This document shows, one piece after another, positions 18,424 to 26,725 of a stretch of DNA of 64,000 nt; position 1 is the stretch's first letter; each line of letters begins with the position of its first letter. Source of the DNA: an uncultured Opitutia bacterium (GTDB lineage: Bacteria; Verrucomicrobiota; Verrucomicrobiia; Opitutales; Puniceicoccaceae); the NCBI GenBank assembly GCA_913056175.1, contig CAJXLM010000006.1, positions 24,172 to 88,171 of the forward strand, written 5' to 3'. The position numbers were made by a program, and so were the translations under genes. Under the pieces are notes generated by a model. It was not told where the DNA came from, ran no database searches, and worked only from the letters and a program-made list of their open reading frames with translations.

Positions 18424-19284
18424 ATGGACAAGTCTGAACCCGAGTGGGAGCTGAAACCTCCGAAGGCTTACGACAACCCGCGCTTCCTCCACAGCGATGC
18501 CGGCCGGCCGCTGCGGATGCTCGCCGAGCTGAGCGAGCCGGGGGTCCGGCTGGCCCGGCACGGGGTCACTCATACGGTCGTGTTCTTTGGCTCGGCCCGC
18601 AATCCCAACCCGGAGGAGGCGGAGGCCCACTTGGAGGCCCTGCGGGAGCATCGCTCCGGCCCGGCCCTCTCCGCGGAGGCCGAGGCCCGCACGGAGCGCC
18701 GGGCGGCCCGCGTGCGGCGGGCCCTCCACTACTACGAGCTGGCCCGCCAGCTCAGCCGCGTCCTCACGGAGTGGAGCCTTGCCCAGGAGGATCCCGACCG
18801 CCGTTTCCTGGTGTGTTCCGGAGGCGGCCCGGGGATCATGGAGGCGGCCAACCGCGGGGCCCACGACGCGGGCGGACGCTCCGTCGCCTTCGGGATTTCC
18901 CTGCCCTTTGAGGAGAGGCTCAACGCGTACTGCGACAACGACCTCAGCTTCGACTTCCACTACTTCTTCGTGCGGAAGTACTGGTTCTTCTTCCACGCCC
19001 GCGCGCTGGTCATCTTTCCCGGCGGCTTCGGCACCCTCGACGAGCTTTTCGAGGTGCTCACGCTCGTGCAGAACCGCAAGACCTCCCGGGCCTTCCGCAT
19101 TGTCCTAGTCGGCCGCGAGTTCTGGGAGGCCGCCCTCAACTTCTCCCTGCTAGTGGAGTGGGACGTGATCTCCGCCGAGGATCTCGGCCTCTTCTCCATC
19201 GTGGACCGCTGCGAGGAGGCCCGCGACCTGGTGCTGGAGGCCTTCGCCGCCACCGGCGAGGAGACCGAAGTGCCCCCGCGCTGA
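18424..19284 (+). CDS. LOG family protein (nucleotide 5'-monophosphate phosphoribohydrolase-like)
   Basis: 286 residues of the TIGR00730/LOG Rossmann fold. The nucleotide-binding GGGPGIMEAANRGA and the catalytic PGGFGTLDELFEVLTLVQ are both intact. LOG enzymes cleave the N-glycosidic bond of nucleoside monophosphates, releasing ribose 5-phosphate; many were misnamed lysine decarboxylases. A 50-residue N-terminal extension and an insertion around residues 60-110 make it longer than the 180-220-residue canonical type. ATG 18424 is preceded by GGGAGGGA, a good Shine-Dalgarno sequence. The physiological substrate is unknown. Confidence 0.88.
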   Translation: MDKSEPEWELKPPKAYDNPRFLHSDAGRPLRMLAELSEPGVRLARHGVTHTVVFFGSARNPNPEEAEAHLEALREHRSGPALSAEAEARTERRAARVRRALHYYELARQLSRVLTEWSLAQEDPDRRFLVCSGGGPGIMEAANRGAHDAGGRSVAFGISLPFEERLNAYCDNDLSFDFHYFFVRKYWFFFHARALVIFPGGFGTLDELFEVLTLVQNRKTSRAFRIVLVGREFWEAALNFSLLVEWDVISAEDLGLFSIVDRCEEARDLVLEAFAATGEETEVPPR

Positions 19285-19336
19285 CCCCGCCCGGCGGCGG
19301 AAGGGGGCGGCCGGGCACCGGGCCTGCGCGAGGACC

Positions 19337-20809
19337 CTACACGCAGACCGCCTGGGGTCCGCGCTCGGCGATGATCTCGGCCACCGGCTCCGGAACGAGT
19401 TCCCGCCAGGAATCGTCCCCGCGCTCGAGGCGCTCGAGCACGTCCGCCGCCAGCACCTTCAGGTTGTCCCGGGAGACCTGGCGGACGGGCTCGATCGAAC
19501 CGGTCTCGAGGAGGTACCGGTACAGGCTGCGCAGGTGCGAGGCCACCTCGAGGTTCTCCGCGGTGATGAGGACATCCCCGGAGAGGTCGCCCGCGCTGAC
19601 GGCCGCCTTCGCCGGGGCCGCCAGCGATTTCCGGTTCTGGTAGGCGAGGAAGGCGGAGGCGGTCATCGGGTACACGTACACCTTCACGTCCTCCTTGAAG
19701 AGGCGGCCGAAGGACTCGAGGATCCCACCGTCGAGCCGCTCGTAGTGGGACTCGTCGAGAATCTGGGTGAGGGTGTTGATCCCGAGGACGAGGCCGATGG
19801 GCAGGTGGGTGTACCGGCGCAGGTAGGCGGCCAACCGGAAGAACTCGAAGTAGTTGGAAACGAGGACGGAGTAGCCGAGGGAGTTGATCATGTCCGCGCG
19901 GCAGAGGAAGTCGTCGTAGTCGATCCCCCCGTCCGCGCTCAGGGTGTTCATGGTGATCTCCATGATCACCTCCACCTTCTGCCCCCGCACGTTCGGCTGC
20001 TGCAGGAACTGGGCGGCGGCCCCCTCCATCATGTCCACGTTCACCCGGGTGACCGGGCGGAAGCTGCCGCGCTCCACGAGGAGGGCCTTCTTGTAGAGGA
20101 TCTCCGAGGGCTGGAGGACGGCGTTCCCCGCCGCGAAAAGGACCGCGTTCGTCAGGCCCTTTTCCACGAGCTTGAGACTGAGGACGCGGTTGTTCGCCCC
20201 GAAGAAGGCGGGCCCCTCCATCTCGATCATGTCCACCTCGATGCGGCTGCCCCGCAGGTTGTCCACGAGTCCCTCGATGAAGCTGTCCGGGTCCGAGTGC
20301 AGGTAGAAGCCTCCGTGCAGCATGTTGACCCCGAAAATCCCGAGCGCCTCCTGCTGCTTCATGTTCGAGTCGTCGAGCATGCGCACGTGCAGGATCACGT
20401 CGTTGGCGGGGCCCCGGGGCTCGGTCTGGAAGCGCAGGCCCATCCAGCCGTGGCACTCGTTCGTCCCCTCGTAGTTCCGGGCGGAGACGGTGTTCGCGTA
20501 GACGAAGAAACGGGTCGAGTCGCCCCGTTCCTCCTGCAACCGTTCCTCGAGGAGCTCGTACTCGTGGTCGAGCATCTGCAGGAGCCGATCCCGGGAGACG
20601 TAGCGCTTCGCCTTCCCGTAGATCTCGTCGCTGAATTTCATGTCGTAGGCCGACATGCTCTTGGCCACCGTCCCCGCCGCGCCCCCGGCCACGAAGAAGT
20701 GCCGGGCCACCTCCTGGCCGGCCCCGATCTCCGCGAAGGTGCCGTACAGGGAGTTGTCGAGGTTGACGGTGAGAGCCTTGCGGTTCGTGGTGAGGGTCTT
20801 GCTCTCCAT
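19337..20809 (-). CDS. Conserved protein of unknown function (about 490 residues; homologues misannotated as adenylyltransferase or TonB receptor)
   Basis: 490 residues, soluble, no signal peptide. Strongly conserved-looking opening: NRKALTVNLDNSLYGTFAE, then IGAGQEVARHFFVAGGAAGT and KSMSAYDMKFSDEIYG. I recall homologues in cyanobacteria, Bacteroidota and other phyla with the same opening, annotated inconsistently as nicotinate-nucleotide adenylyltransferase or TonB-dependent receptor. I see no HxGH adenylyltransferase motif and no beta-barrel character, so neither name is supported. ATG 20809 is chosen because the conserved region begins at once. It lies 31 nt downstream of the MFS gene and is probably in one operon with it and the epimerase. 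Confidence 0.8.
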   Translation of the reverse strand: MESKTLTTNRKALTVNLDNSLYGTFAEIGAGQEVARHFFVAGGAAGTVAKSMSAYDMKFSDEIYGKAKRYVSRDRLLQMLDHEYELLEERLQEERGDSTRFFVYANTVSARNYEGTNECHGWMGLRFQTEPRGPANDVILHVRMLDDSNMKQQEALGIFGVNMLHGGFYLHSDPDSFIEGLVDNLRGSRIEVDMIEMEGPAFFGANNRVLSLKLVEKGLTNAVLFAAGNAVLQPSEILYKKALLVERGSFRPVTRVNVDMMEGAAAQFLQQPNVRGQKVEVIMEITMNTLSADGGIDYDDFLCRADMINSLGYSVLVSNYFEFFRLAAYLRRYTHLPIGLVLGINTLTQILDESHYERLDGGILESFGRLFKEDVKVYVYPMTASAFLAYQNRKSLAAPAKAAVSAGDLSGDVLITAENLEVASHLRSLYRYLLETGSIEPVRQVSRDNLKVLAADVLERLERGDDSWRELVPEPVAEIIAERGPQAVCV

Positions 20810-20840
20810 ACGGGGTGCCGGGTTTGGGAAGGGGGGAGGG

Positions 20841-22253
20841 TCAGGCTGCGATGCGCCGCGGGTTGCGAGCCTTGAGTCCAAGGAGGCTGAGAAGCGGGGT
20901 CAAACCCAGACACCCGGCGATGGCCACCCGGTAGCTGCCGGTGATCGCGTCCGAATACCCGAAAGCGAGGGGCCCGAGGGCACTGCAGACCACCACCACG
21001 CCGGTGACGATCCCGTTGATCGAGCCGAGGTGCTTGCGCCCGTAGAAGCGGGGCCAGGGCACATTCAGGAGAATGCCGAACGTTCCCCACGCGCACCCGC
21101 TCCCCACCGCGTAGGCCCAGAAGCCGAGGTCCGTCCGGAAAAGGAGGAGACCGGCCAGGCTCAGGGTCTGCGCGGCCATCATGAAACTGAGCAGGTAGCG
21201 CAGCCGGATGCGCTCGGCGGTGAACCCGAGGACCAGCGAGGTCACCACGTTGAAGAGGCCGACGTACAGGAGCATCTGCAGGGCCTCGTTCCGGGGAAGA
21301 CCGCCGAGATCCTCCCCCACCGAGACGATGTGGAAGGCCGTCCCCGTCCCGATGAAGGCGTTCATCCCCAGCCCTGCCGCCATCAGCCAGAAGGCCGCGG
21401 TGGCCATGGCTTGCCGGGCGGTGAAGACGGGGCCCTCGGGCGGCCCGCCCTCTGCCTCGGAGGGTCCCCGCGGTACGGGGATCCCGCAGCTCTCCGGGGA
21501 GTCGCGGAAGAAGAGAAGGGCCACGAGCACGAAGACGGACCCGACCGCCGTGCCGAGGAGGATCCAGGTCCCCCGCCAGCCGAAGGCGATCACGAACTGG
21601 TTGAGAAGGGCGGGAGAGCTGCTGAAGGAGAGGGAGAGGATCACCCCGTTCACCCCGGCCACGAGACTCCGCCAGCCCACGAACCAGCGGAAGATCATCG
21701 ACCGGCAGGTCGTCATGGTGAAGCCGAGGCCCCAGAAGCGCAGCGCGAAGAACAGCAGAAAGAAAAGCAGGCCGCCGGACCACTCCGGGGACAGGCCTGT
21801 CCCCGCCAGCCAGCCGGCCAGGCGGTCCGCCGACCCGAAGGCGAGCATGCTGAGGCTGAGCCCCCCGAAGGCCACCGCCCCCGCCAGCCGCACCCCCATC
21901 CAGTCAACGAGGTATCCGGCGAAGGGCATGACAAGCCCGGCGGCGACCGTGCCCCAGGTGAAGGCCAGGGTCAGGCCGGTGCGCGGGAGGGCGAGATCGG
22001 CGAGGATCGGATCGACGAAGGGGGCAAACCCGGGCGGGGTCGCCGGCACGGTGGCAATCATCCCGAGGGTGCCCACCACCGCGATGAGCCAACCGTAGTA
22101 GATCGGGAAACGCGCCGGCGGGAAGGGGAAGCGCGCCCACCCGCCGACGCGGCGGCCCGGCGGGGCCGGTGCGGGCGACGGTGCGGGGCCTTCCTCCCCG
22201 CGGATGGCCCCGGCCGGAGCCTCCGTCCCGGGGGTGGAGGCGCTTCCCCTCAC
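20841..22253 (-). CDS. Major facilitator superfamily transporter
   Basis: 470 residues: a Pro/Gly/Ala-rich cytoplasmic N-terminus of about 48 residues, then twelve predicted helices beginning at YYGWLIAVVGTLGM. The MFS loop motif is seen in degenerate form in AGYLVDWMGVRLAG. The opening and general layout resemble the oxalate:formate antiporter/monocarboxylate branch, but the substrate is unknown. The start GTG 22253 overlaps the epimerase stop (GTGA), so translation is likely coupled. The DNA includes the perfect 18-bp palindrome GGGGACAGGCCTGTCCCC at 21787-21804. Confidence 0.85.
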   Translation of the reverse strand: MRGSASTPGTEAPAGAIRGEEGPAPSPAPAPPGRRVGGWARFPFPPARFPIYYGWLIAVVGTLGMIATVPATPPGFAPFVDPILADLALPRTGLTLAFTWGTVAAGLVMPFAGYLVDWMGVRLAGAVAFGGLSLSMLAFGSADRLAGWLAGTGLSPEWSGGLLFFLLFFALRFWGLGFTMTTCRSMIFRWFVGWRSLVAGVNGVILSLSFSSSPALLNQFVIAFGWRGTWILLGTAVGSVFVLVALLFFRDSPESCGIPVPRGPSEAEGGPPEGPVFTARQAMATAAFWLMAAGLGMNAFIGTGTAFHIVSVGEDLGGLPRNEALQMLLYVGLFNVVTSLVLGFTAERIRLRYLLSFMMAAQTLSLAGLLLFRTDLGFWAYAVGSGCAWGTFGILLNVPWPRFYGRKHLGSINGIVTGVVVVCSALGPLAFGYSDAITGSYRVAIAGCLGLTPLLSLLGLKARNPRRIAA

Positions 22254-23287
22254 GAGGGGCGGCCCGCCGCGTTTTCCGCCGGTTCACCACCGGCCCCCAC
22301 TCCCTCTTCCGCGAAATAGCGCTCCAGCCCCTCCGCCATGCTCACCCGCGGCCGGTACCCGAAGGCCTCCCGGGCCGCCCGCGGTGAGAACCAGTGGTCC
22401 TCGGCCAGCTCGTGGGCCACGAACCGGGTCATGGGCGGTTCCCCGGGCCGGCGGGCCACCGCCCAGACGCCCTCGGCCACCACCCCGGCCGCCCACGCCA
22501 CCGGGAAGGGCACCGCCCGCCCGGGCGCCGGCAGGCCCGCCCGCCGGAGGATCTCCCGCACAAAGGGCCACAACTCCACGGGCTCATCCTGGGTGAGGAA
22601 GTAGGGGCGCCCGGCCGCCTCCCCCCGCAGGAGGGCCTCGAGGGCGTCCGCGTGGCCGCGGGCGACATCCTCGATCCAGGTGAGGTCCACCCGGTTCCCC
22701 CCACGCCCCACCTGGCGGAGTTGCCCGGCCCGCGCCTTGGCGAAGACCCGCGGGAAGAGATGAGGATCGCCCGGTCCCCAGATGAGGTGGGGTCGGAGGG
22801 CAAGCGTGCGCAGGCCGCCCTCCCCGTCCGCTGCCAGCACTTCCTTCTCCGCCTCCGCCTTTGTCGCCGGGTAGGCGCAGGGGAAACGCTCTCCGTAAGG
22901 GAGGCTCTCGTCGCCGCCCCGGATGGGCCGGCCCCGAAAGACCACGCTGGGGGTGCTGGTGAAGACCATGGCCCGGGCCCCCGCCGCCCGGGCTCCCTCG
23001 AGGAGGTGGCGGGTCGCCTCGAGGTTGTCCCGGCGGTAGTCCCTCCACGGTCCCCACACGCCGGCCCGCGCCGCCGTGTGCACGACGGCCCCGACCCCGC
23101 CGCAGAGATCCGCGGCCGCCCCGGGATCGCCGAGGTCGGCCCGCCGGTACTCCATCGCCGCGGGAAGACCCGGCGGACGGGGACGCCGACCGGTCGCCCG
23201 CACGGAGTACCCGCGGGCGAGGAGCTCGCCCACGACGGCGCCCCCCACGAATCCGGTCGCCCCGGTCACCAGAATGGGCTGGTCCAT
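22250..23287 (-). CDS. NAD(P)-dependent epimerase/dehydratase (extended SDR, 3-beta-HSD-like)
   Basis: 345 residues. The N-terminal Rossmann motif is PILVTGATGFVGGAVV (residues 4-19). The extended-SDR catalytic pair appears as Tyr/Lys in CAYPATKAEAEKEVL, preceded by the Ser/Thr region MVFTSTPSVVF. The sequence resembles the 3-beta-hydroxysteroid dehydrogenase/isomerase branch, which includes OleD-type 2-alkyl-3-oxoalkanoate reductases and HpnA-like proteins. No oleABC genes are in the window, so a role in long-chain olefin synthesis is not supported here. The start is ATG 23287. The MFS gene overlaps its stop. It is divergent from pfkA with 127 nt between. Confidence 0.84.
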   Translation of the reverse strand: MDQPILVTGATGFVGGAVVGELLARGYSVRATGRRPRPPGLPAAMEYRRADLGDPGAAADLCGGVGAVVHTAARAGVWGPWRDYRRDNLEATRHLLEGARAAGARAMVFTSTPSVVFRGRPIRGGDESLPYGERFPCAYPATKAEAEKEVLAADGEGGLRTLALRPHLIWGPGDPHLFPRVFAKARAGQLRQVGRGGNRVDLTWIEDVARGHADALEALLRGEAAGRPYFLTQDEPVELWPFVREILRRAGLPAPGRAVPFPVAWAAGVVAEGVWAVARRPGEPPMTRFVAHELAEDHWFSPRAAREAFGYRPRVSMAEGLERYFAEEGVGAGGEPAENAAGRPS

Positions 23288-23414
23288 GCTCACGCGGCAC
23301 CCTGCCAGCCCCCTCGCCCACCGGCAATGGCGAAGGGAGCTGCGGACCCGGAATTTGCCGGTGGGGGCATCCCGCTCTTGCCATGGCGGGGCCCCGGCGA
23401 AACCCTCGGTCTCC

Positions 23415-24563
23415 ATGGCCTCCCCCGCTCCACCGCGCTGCATCGGGATCCTCACCGCCGGGGGCGACTGCCCGGGGCTCAACGCCGCCATCCGCGCGGT
23501 GGCCAAATCCGCCATGCGCAAGGGCATGCGGGTGGTCGGCATCCCGGAGGGCTTCCGCGGGTTGGTCGAGAACCGCTTCGTCCCGCTGAGGGACGAGGAT
23601 GTTTCCGGGATCCTCACCCTCGGCGGCACCCTCCTCGGCACGAGCCGCGACAAGCCCCACAAGATGCCCATGGGCGACCGGATCATGAACATGACGGATG
23701 TCGCCGTGGCCAACGCCCAGCAGCGCAAGATCGATTGCCTGGTCTGCCTGGGGGGGAATGGCACCCAGAAGAACGCCCAGCGCCTCCGCGAGGCGGGGCT
23801 GCCGGTCCTGACGCTCCCCAAGACGATCGACAACGATGTCTACGGCACGGACATCAGTTTCGGCTTCGACACGGCCCTGAACACGGCTACCGAGGCCATC
23901 GACCGACTCCACACCACCGCCACGAGCCACCATCGTGTCATCGTCTGTGAGCTGATGGGCAACAAGGCGGGCTGGCTGGCGCTCGGAGCGGGAATCGCCG
24001 GCGGGGCCGATGTCATCCTCATCCCCGAGATCCCCTACGACCTCAATGCGGTCGCCCGGCACCTCATCGAGCGGCGCAACCAGAACAAGCGCTTCTCCAT
24101 CGTGGCGGTGGCCGAGGGCGCCCTCTCCGTGAAGGAGGCCGAGGATAAGCAGAAGAACGGAAACGCTGCGAAAAAGAAGGAGTCCTCCACGACCCCCGCC
24201 GACCCCGGCAACGACCTCCGCGCCCAGCTCCACGAGGGACCGCATCTGGTCCAGGAGTCCCTCGACAGCCGCATCGCCCGTCAGCTGCAGGGGCTCACCG
24301 AGCTGGAGGCCCGCACGACCTCGCTGGGCCACGTCCAGCGGGGGGGCAGCCCCTCCGCCGGGGACCGCCTCCTCACCACGCTGCTTGGCACGAAGGCGGT
24401 CGAGCTCCTCGAGGAGGGGCACCTCAACTGCATGGTCGCCCTCCGCGGGACGGACACGGTGGCCGTGCCCCTGGAGGAGGTCGCCGGCAAGAACCGCCCG
24501 GTCCCCGCGGACCACCACTGGCTGCGCTCCGCCCGCGAGGTCGACACCTGCCTGGGGACCTGA
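23415..24563 (+). CDS. pfkA: 6-phosphofructokinase (PFK family, GGNGT/PKTIDND subtype)
   Basis: Phosphorylates fructose 6-phosphate in glycolysis. 382 residues. Seen: GILTAGGDCPGLNAAIR at the N-terminus, GGNGTQKNA at the phosphoryl-donor site and PKTIDNDVYGTDISFGFDTA at the catalytic loop. Position 104 (E. coli numbering) is Gly, as in ATP enzymes, while position 124 is Lys, as in many PPi enzymes. The preceding Asp103 is replaced by Asn. An inserted Lys/Glu-rich segment (about residues 245-265) is unusual. Donor specificity (ATP or PPi) therefore cannot be settled by eye. It is followed after 118 nt by the ABC exporter gene. Confidence 0.9.
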   Translation: MASPAPPRCIGILTAGGDCPGLNAAIRAVAKSAMRKGMRVVGIPEGFRGLVENRFVPLRDEDVSGILTLGGTLLGTSRDKPHKMPMGDRIMNMTDVAVANAQQRKIDCLVCLGGNGTQKNAQRLREAGLPVLTLPKTIDNDVYGTDISFGFDTALNTATEAIDRLHTTATSHHRVIVCELMGNKAGWLALGAGIAGGADVILIPEIPYDLNAVARHLIERRNQNKRFSIVAVAEGALSVKEAEDKQKNGNAAKKKESSTTPADPGNDLRAQLHEGPHLVQESLDSRIARQLQGLTELEARTTSLGHVQRGGSPSAGDRLLTTLLGTKAVELLEEGHLNCMVALRGTDTVAVPLEEVAGKNRPVPADHHWLRSAREVDTCLGT

Positions 24564-24681
24564 GCCCCCCGGCCGACCCGCCGTCGGCCACTCCACCGCT
24601 CCCCGGGAACGCCCGGCCCGCGCTTCCGCGTTCTCACCTCCGCACTTGCACCGGCGCCGACGCGCGCTTCCCCTGCCGCTC

Positions 24682-26430
24682 ATGCAGTTCTTTCGACGCG
24701 TCGCCCGGTACCTGCTCCGCTACCGGGGTCTCTTTGCCGCCACCCTCCTCCTCGCCATCGGCAGCACGGCCTTCGGGATCGCCGTGCCCAAGGGGATCCA
24801 GTACATCGTCGACAACTTCATCGCGCAGAAGCAGGTCTCCCTGCTGGTCGCCGGGGTCGCCGTCATCCTGCTCGCCTACGCCCTCCAGGAGGTCTTCAAC
24901 GCCTTCCGCATCCGCTGCAACAATACCCTCGAGCAGAAGGTGCTCCTCGACCTGCGGCGCGACCTCCACCACAAGCTGCTCCAGCTGCCCATCGGCTTCT
25001 TCGACAAGCGCAAGAGTGGCGATGTCGCCTCCCGGGTCTCCGACGATGTCACCGAGCTGGAGCGGGCCCTCCTCGACGGCACCGAGCAGGGCTCGGTCGC
25101 CATCCTCCGGATCCTCGGGATCACCGTCATCCTCTTCACCCTGCAGCCGCTCCTCGCCCTGCTGGTCCTCCTGCCGATCCCGGTGCTCCTGCTCCTCGCC
25201 CGCCAGCACGCCCTGATCACCCGCAAGAACTGGCGCCAGGTGCGCGACTCCTCGGGGCTCCTCAACTCCCTGCTGGTCGAGGACATCCAGGGGAACCGGC
25301 TGATCCAGAGCTTCGACCTCGGCGAGCGCGAGGCGGAGCGCTTCGAGGAGCGCGCCCAGGACCTCCGCGGGAAGACGCTCCGCGCCATGTTCCGCTACGC
25401 CCACTACATCGCCAGCGTCCAGTTCATCGCCAGCCTCGGGGTCGTCGCAGTAGTCGGGGTGGGCGGCTACCTCACCATGCAGGGCGCCCTCACCATGGGA
25501 GGCTTCATCGCCTTCAACATCTACTGCACGATGTTGTACCAGCCGATCTTCCAGCTGAACAGCCTCAACCACATGATCGCCGCGGGCAAGGCCGCCGGGG
25601 AACGGGTCTTCGAGGTGCTCGACCACCCGGTGGACATCGAGAACGCCCCGGACGCCCGCCCCTTCCCCTCCGGTCCGGTCGAGGTCGACTTCGAGAAGGT
25701 GCAGTTCTCCTACGCGGAGCGCAGCAGCGTCCTCCACGACTTTTCCCTCACCCTCCCGGCCGGCCGCATGACGGCCCTGGTCGGGCCGACGGGAGCGGGC
25801 AAGAGCACGGTCGCCAACCTGGTCCTCCGCTTCTACGATGTCTCCTCCGGAGCAGTGCGCATCAACGGCGCGGATGTCCGCGACATCGAGCTGGGCAGCC
25901 TCCGCCGCCACCTCGGGCTGGTCGCCCAGGACCCCTTCCTCTTCGACGCCACGGTCCGCGAGAACCTGCTCCTCGCCTGCCCGGAGGCGCGCGAGGCCGA
26001 CCTCCGCCAGGCCCTCGAGGCCGCCTGCGCCGACGGCTTCGTCGGCCGCCTGCCGGAGGGGATGGACACCCTCATCGGGGAGCGCGGGGTCCGGCTCAGC
26101 ATGGGTGAAAAACAGCGGCTGACCATCGCCCGCGTCTTCCTCAAGAACCCGCCGCTGGTCGTCCTGGACGAGGCCACCTCCTCGGTCGATACGGTCACCG
26201 AGAAGCAGATCCAGACGGCCCTGGAAACGCTGGTGCGCGACCGGACGACGCTGGTCATCGCCCACCGGCTCTCCACGGTGCGCGCCGCCGACCAGATCGT
26301 CGTCCTCGACCACGGCCGCATCCAGGAAATCGGCACCCACGACGAGCTCGCTCGGAGCGGGGGACCCTACGCGGAACTGTGGCGGCACCAGAGTGACTGG
26401 ATCCCGGAAGGAGCCGACCTCGCCCTCTGA
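24682..26430 (+). CDS. ABC exporter, MsbA-like lipid/drug type (fused permease-ATPase)
   Basis: 582 residues, one half-transporter. Six helices (residues about 15-320) form the type I exporter fold. The nucleotide-binding domain has Walker A GPTGAGKST, Q-loop VAQDPFLF, signature LSMGEKQRL (Met replacing the usual Gly), Walker B PPLVVLDEATSSVDT and the switch His in VIAHRLSTV. It works as a homodimer, flipping lipid A, lipids or drugs across the inner membrane; MsbA-like lipid export is plausible in a Gram-negative but not proven. ATG 24682 has no Shine-Dalgarno sequence. A hairpin with TTTT follows the stop. Confidence 0.9.
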   Translation: MQFFRRVARYLLRYRGLFAATLLLAIGSTAFGIAVPKGIQYIVDNFIAQKQVSLLVAGVAVILLAYALQEVFNAFRIRCNNTLEQKVLLDLRRDLHHKLLQLPIGFFDKRKSGDVASRVSDDVTELERALLDGTEQGSVAILRILGITVILFTLQPLLALLVLLPIPVLLLLARQHALITRKNWRQVRDSSGLLNSLLVEDIQGNRLIQSFDLGEREAERFEERAQDLRGKTLRAMFRYAHYIASVQFIASLGVVAVVGVGGYLTMQGALTMGGFIAFNIYCTMLYQPIFQLNSLNHMIAAGKAAGERVFEVLDHPVDIENAPDARPFPSGPVEVDFEKVQFSYAERSSVLHDFSLTLPAGRMTALVGPTGAGKSTVANLVLRFYDVSSGAVRINGADVRDIELGSLRRHLGLVAQDPFLFDATVRENLLLACPEAREADLRQALEAACADGFVGRLPEGMDTLIGERGVRLSMGEKQRLTIARVFLKNPPLVVLDEATSSVDTVTEKQIQTALETLVRDRTTLVIAHRLSTVRAADQIVVLDHGRIQEIGTHDELARSGGPYAELWRHQSDWIPEGADLAL

Positions 26431-26441
26431 CAAGGGCGGGA

Positions 26442-26465
26442 GAACTTGCGGTAAGTTCCGCTTTT
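26442..26465 (+). terminator. Weak rho-independent terminator after the ABC exporter gene
   Basis: Stem GAACTT/AAGTTC (6 bp) with a 5-nt loop, then CGCTTTT, 12 nt after the stop codon. The stem is short and the U-tract is only four, so efficiency is doubtful. Confidence 0.42.
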
Positions 26466-26725
26466 CTCGGTTGACTCTCCCGGATCCTCTCCGAATGCTC
26501 TTCCGCCGACTCGCACTGCACCGTCCACCACGGATTACCCGTGATGCAACAGCCCTCCGATCCAAACGACCCCTGCCCCGCTGGCACCTCCACTGGCTCG
26601 CCACTCATCGTATCCACGGATCCTCCCCTTTCACTATTTTTTCGCTCCGCGACGCCGTCCCCGGGACGCGCCTTGAGGAGCGGAGAAAACAACCAAACAA
26701 ACCAGAACCAAAAATACACGAAACC

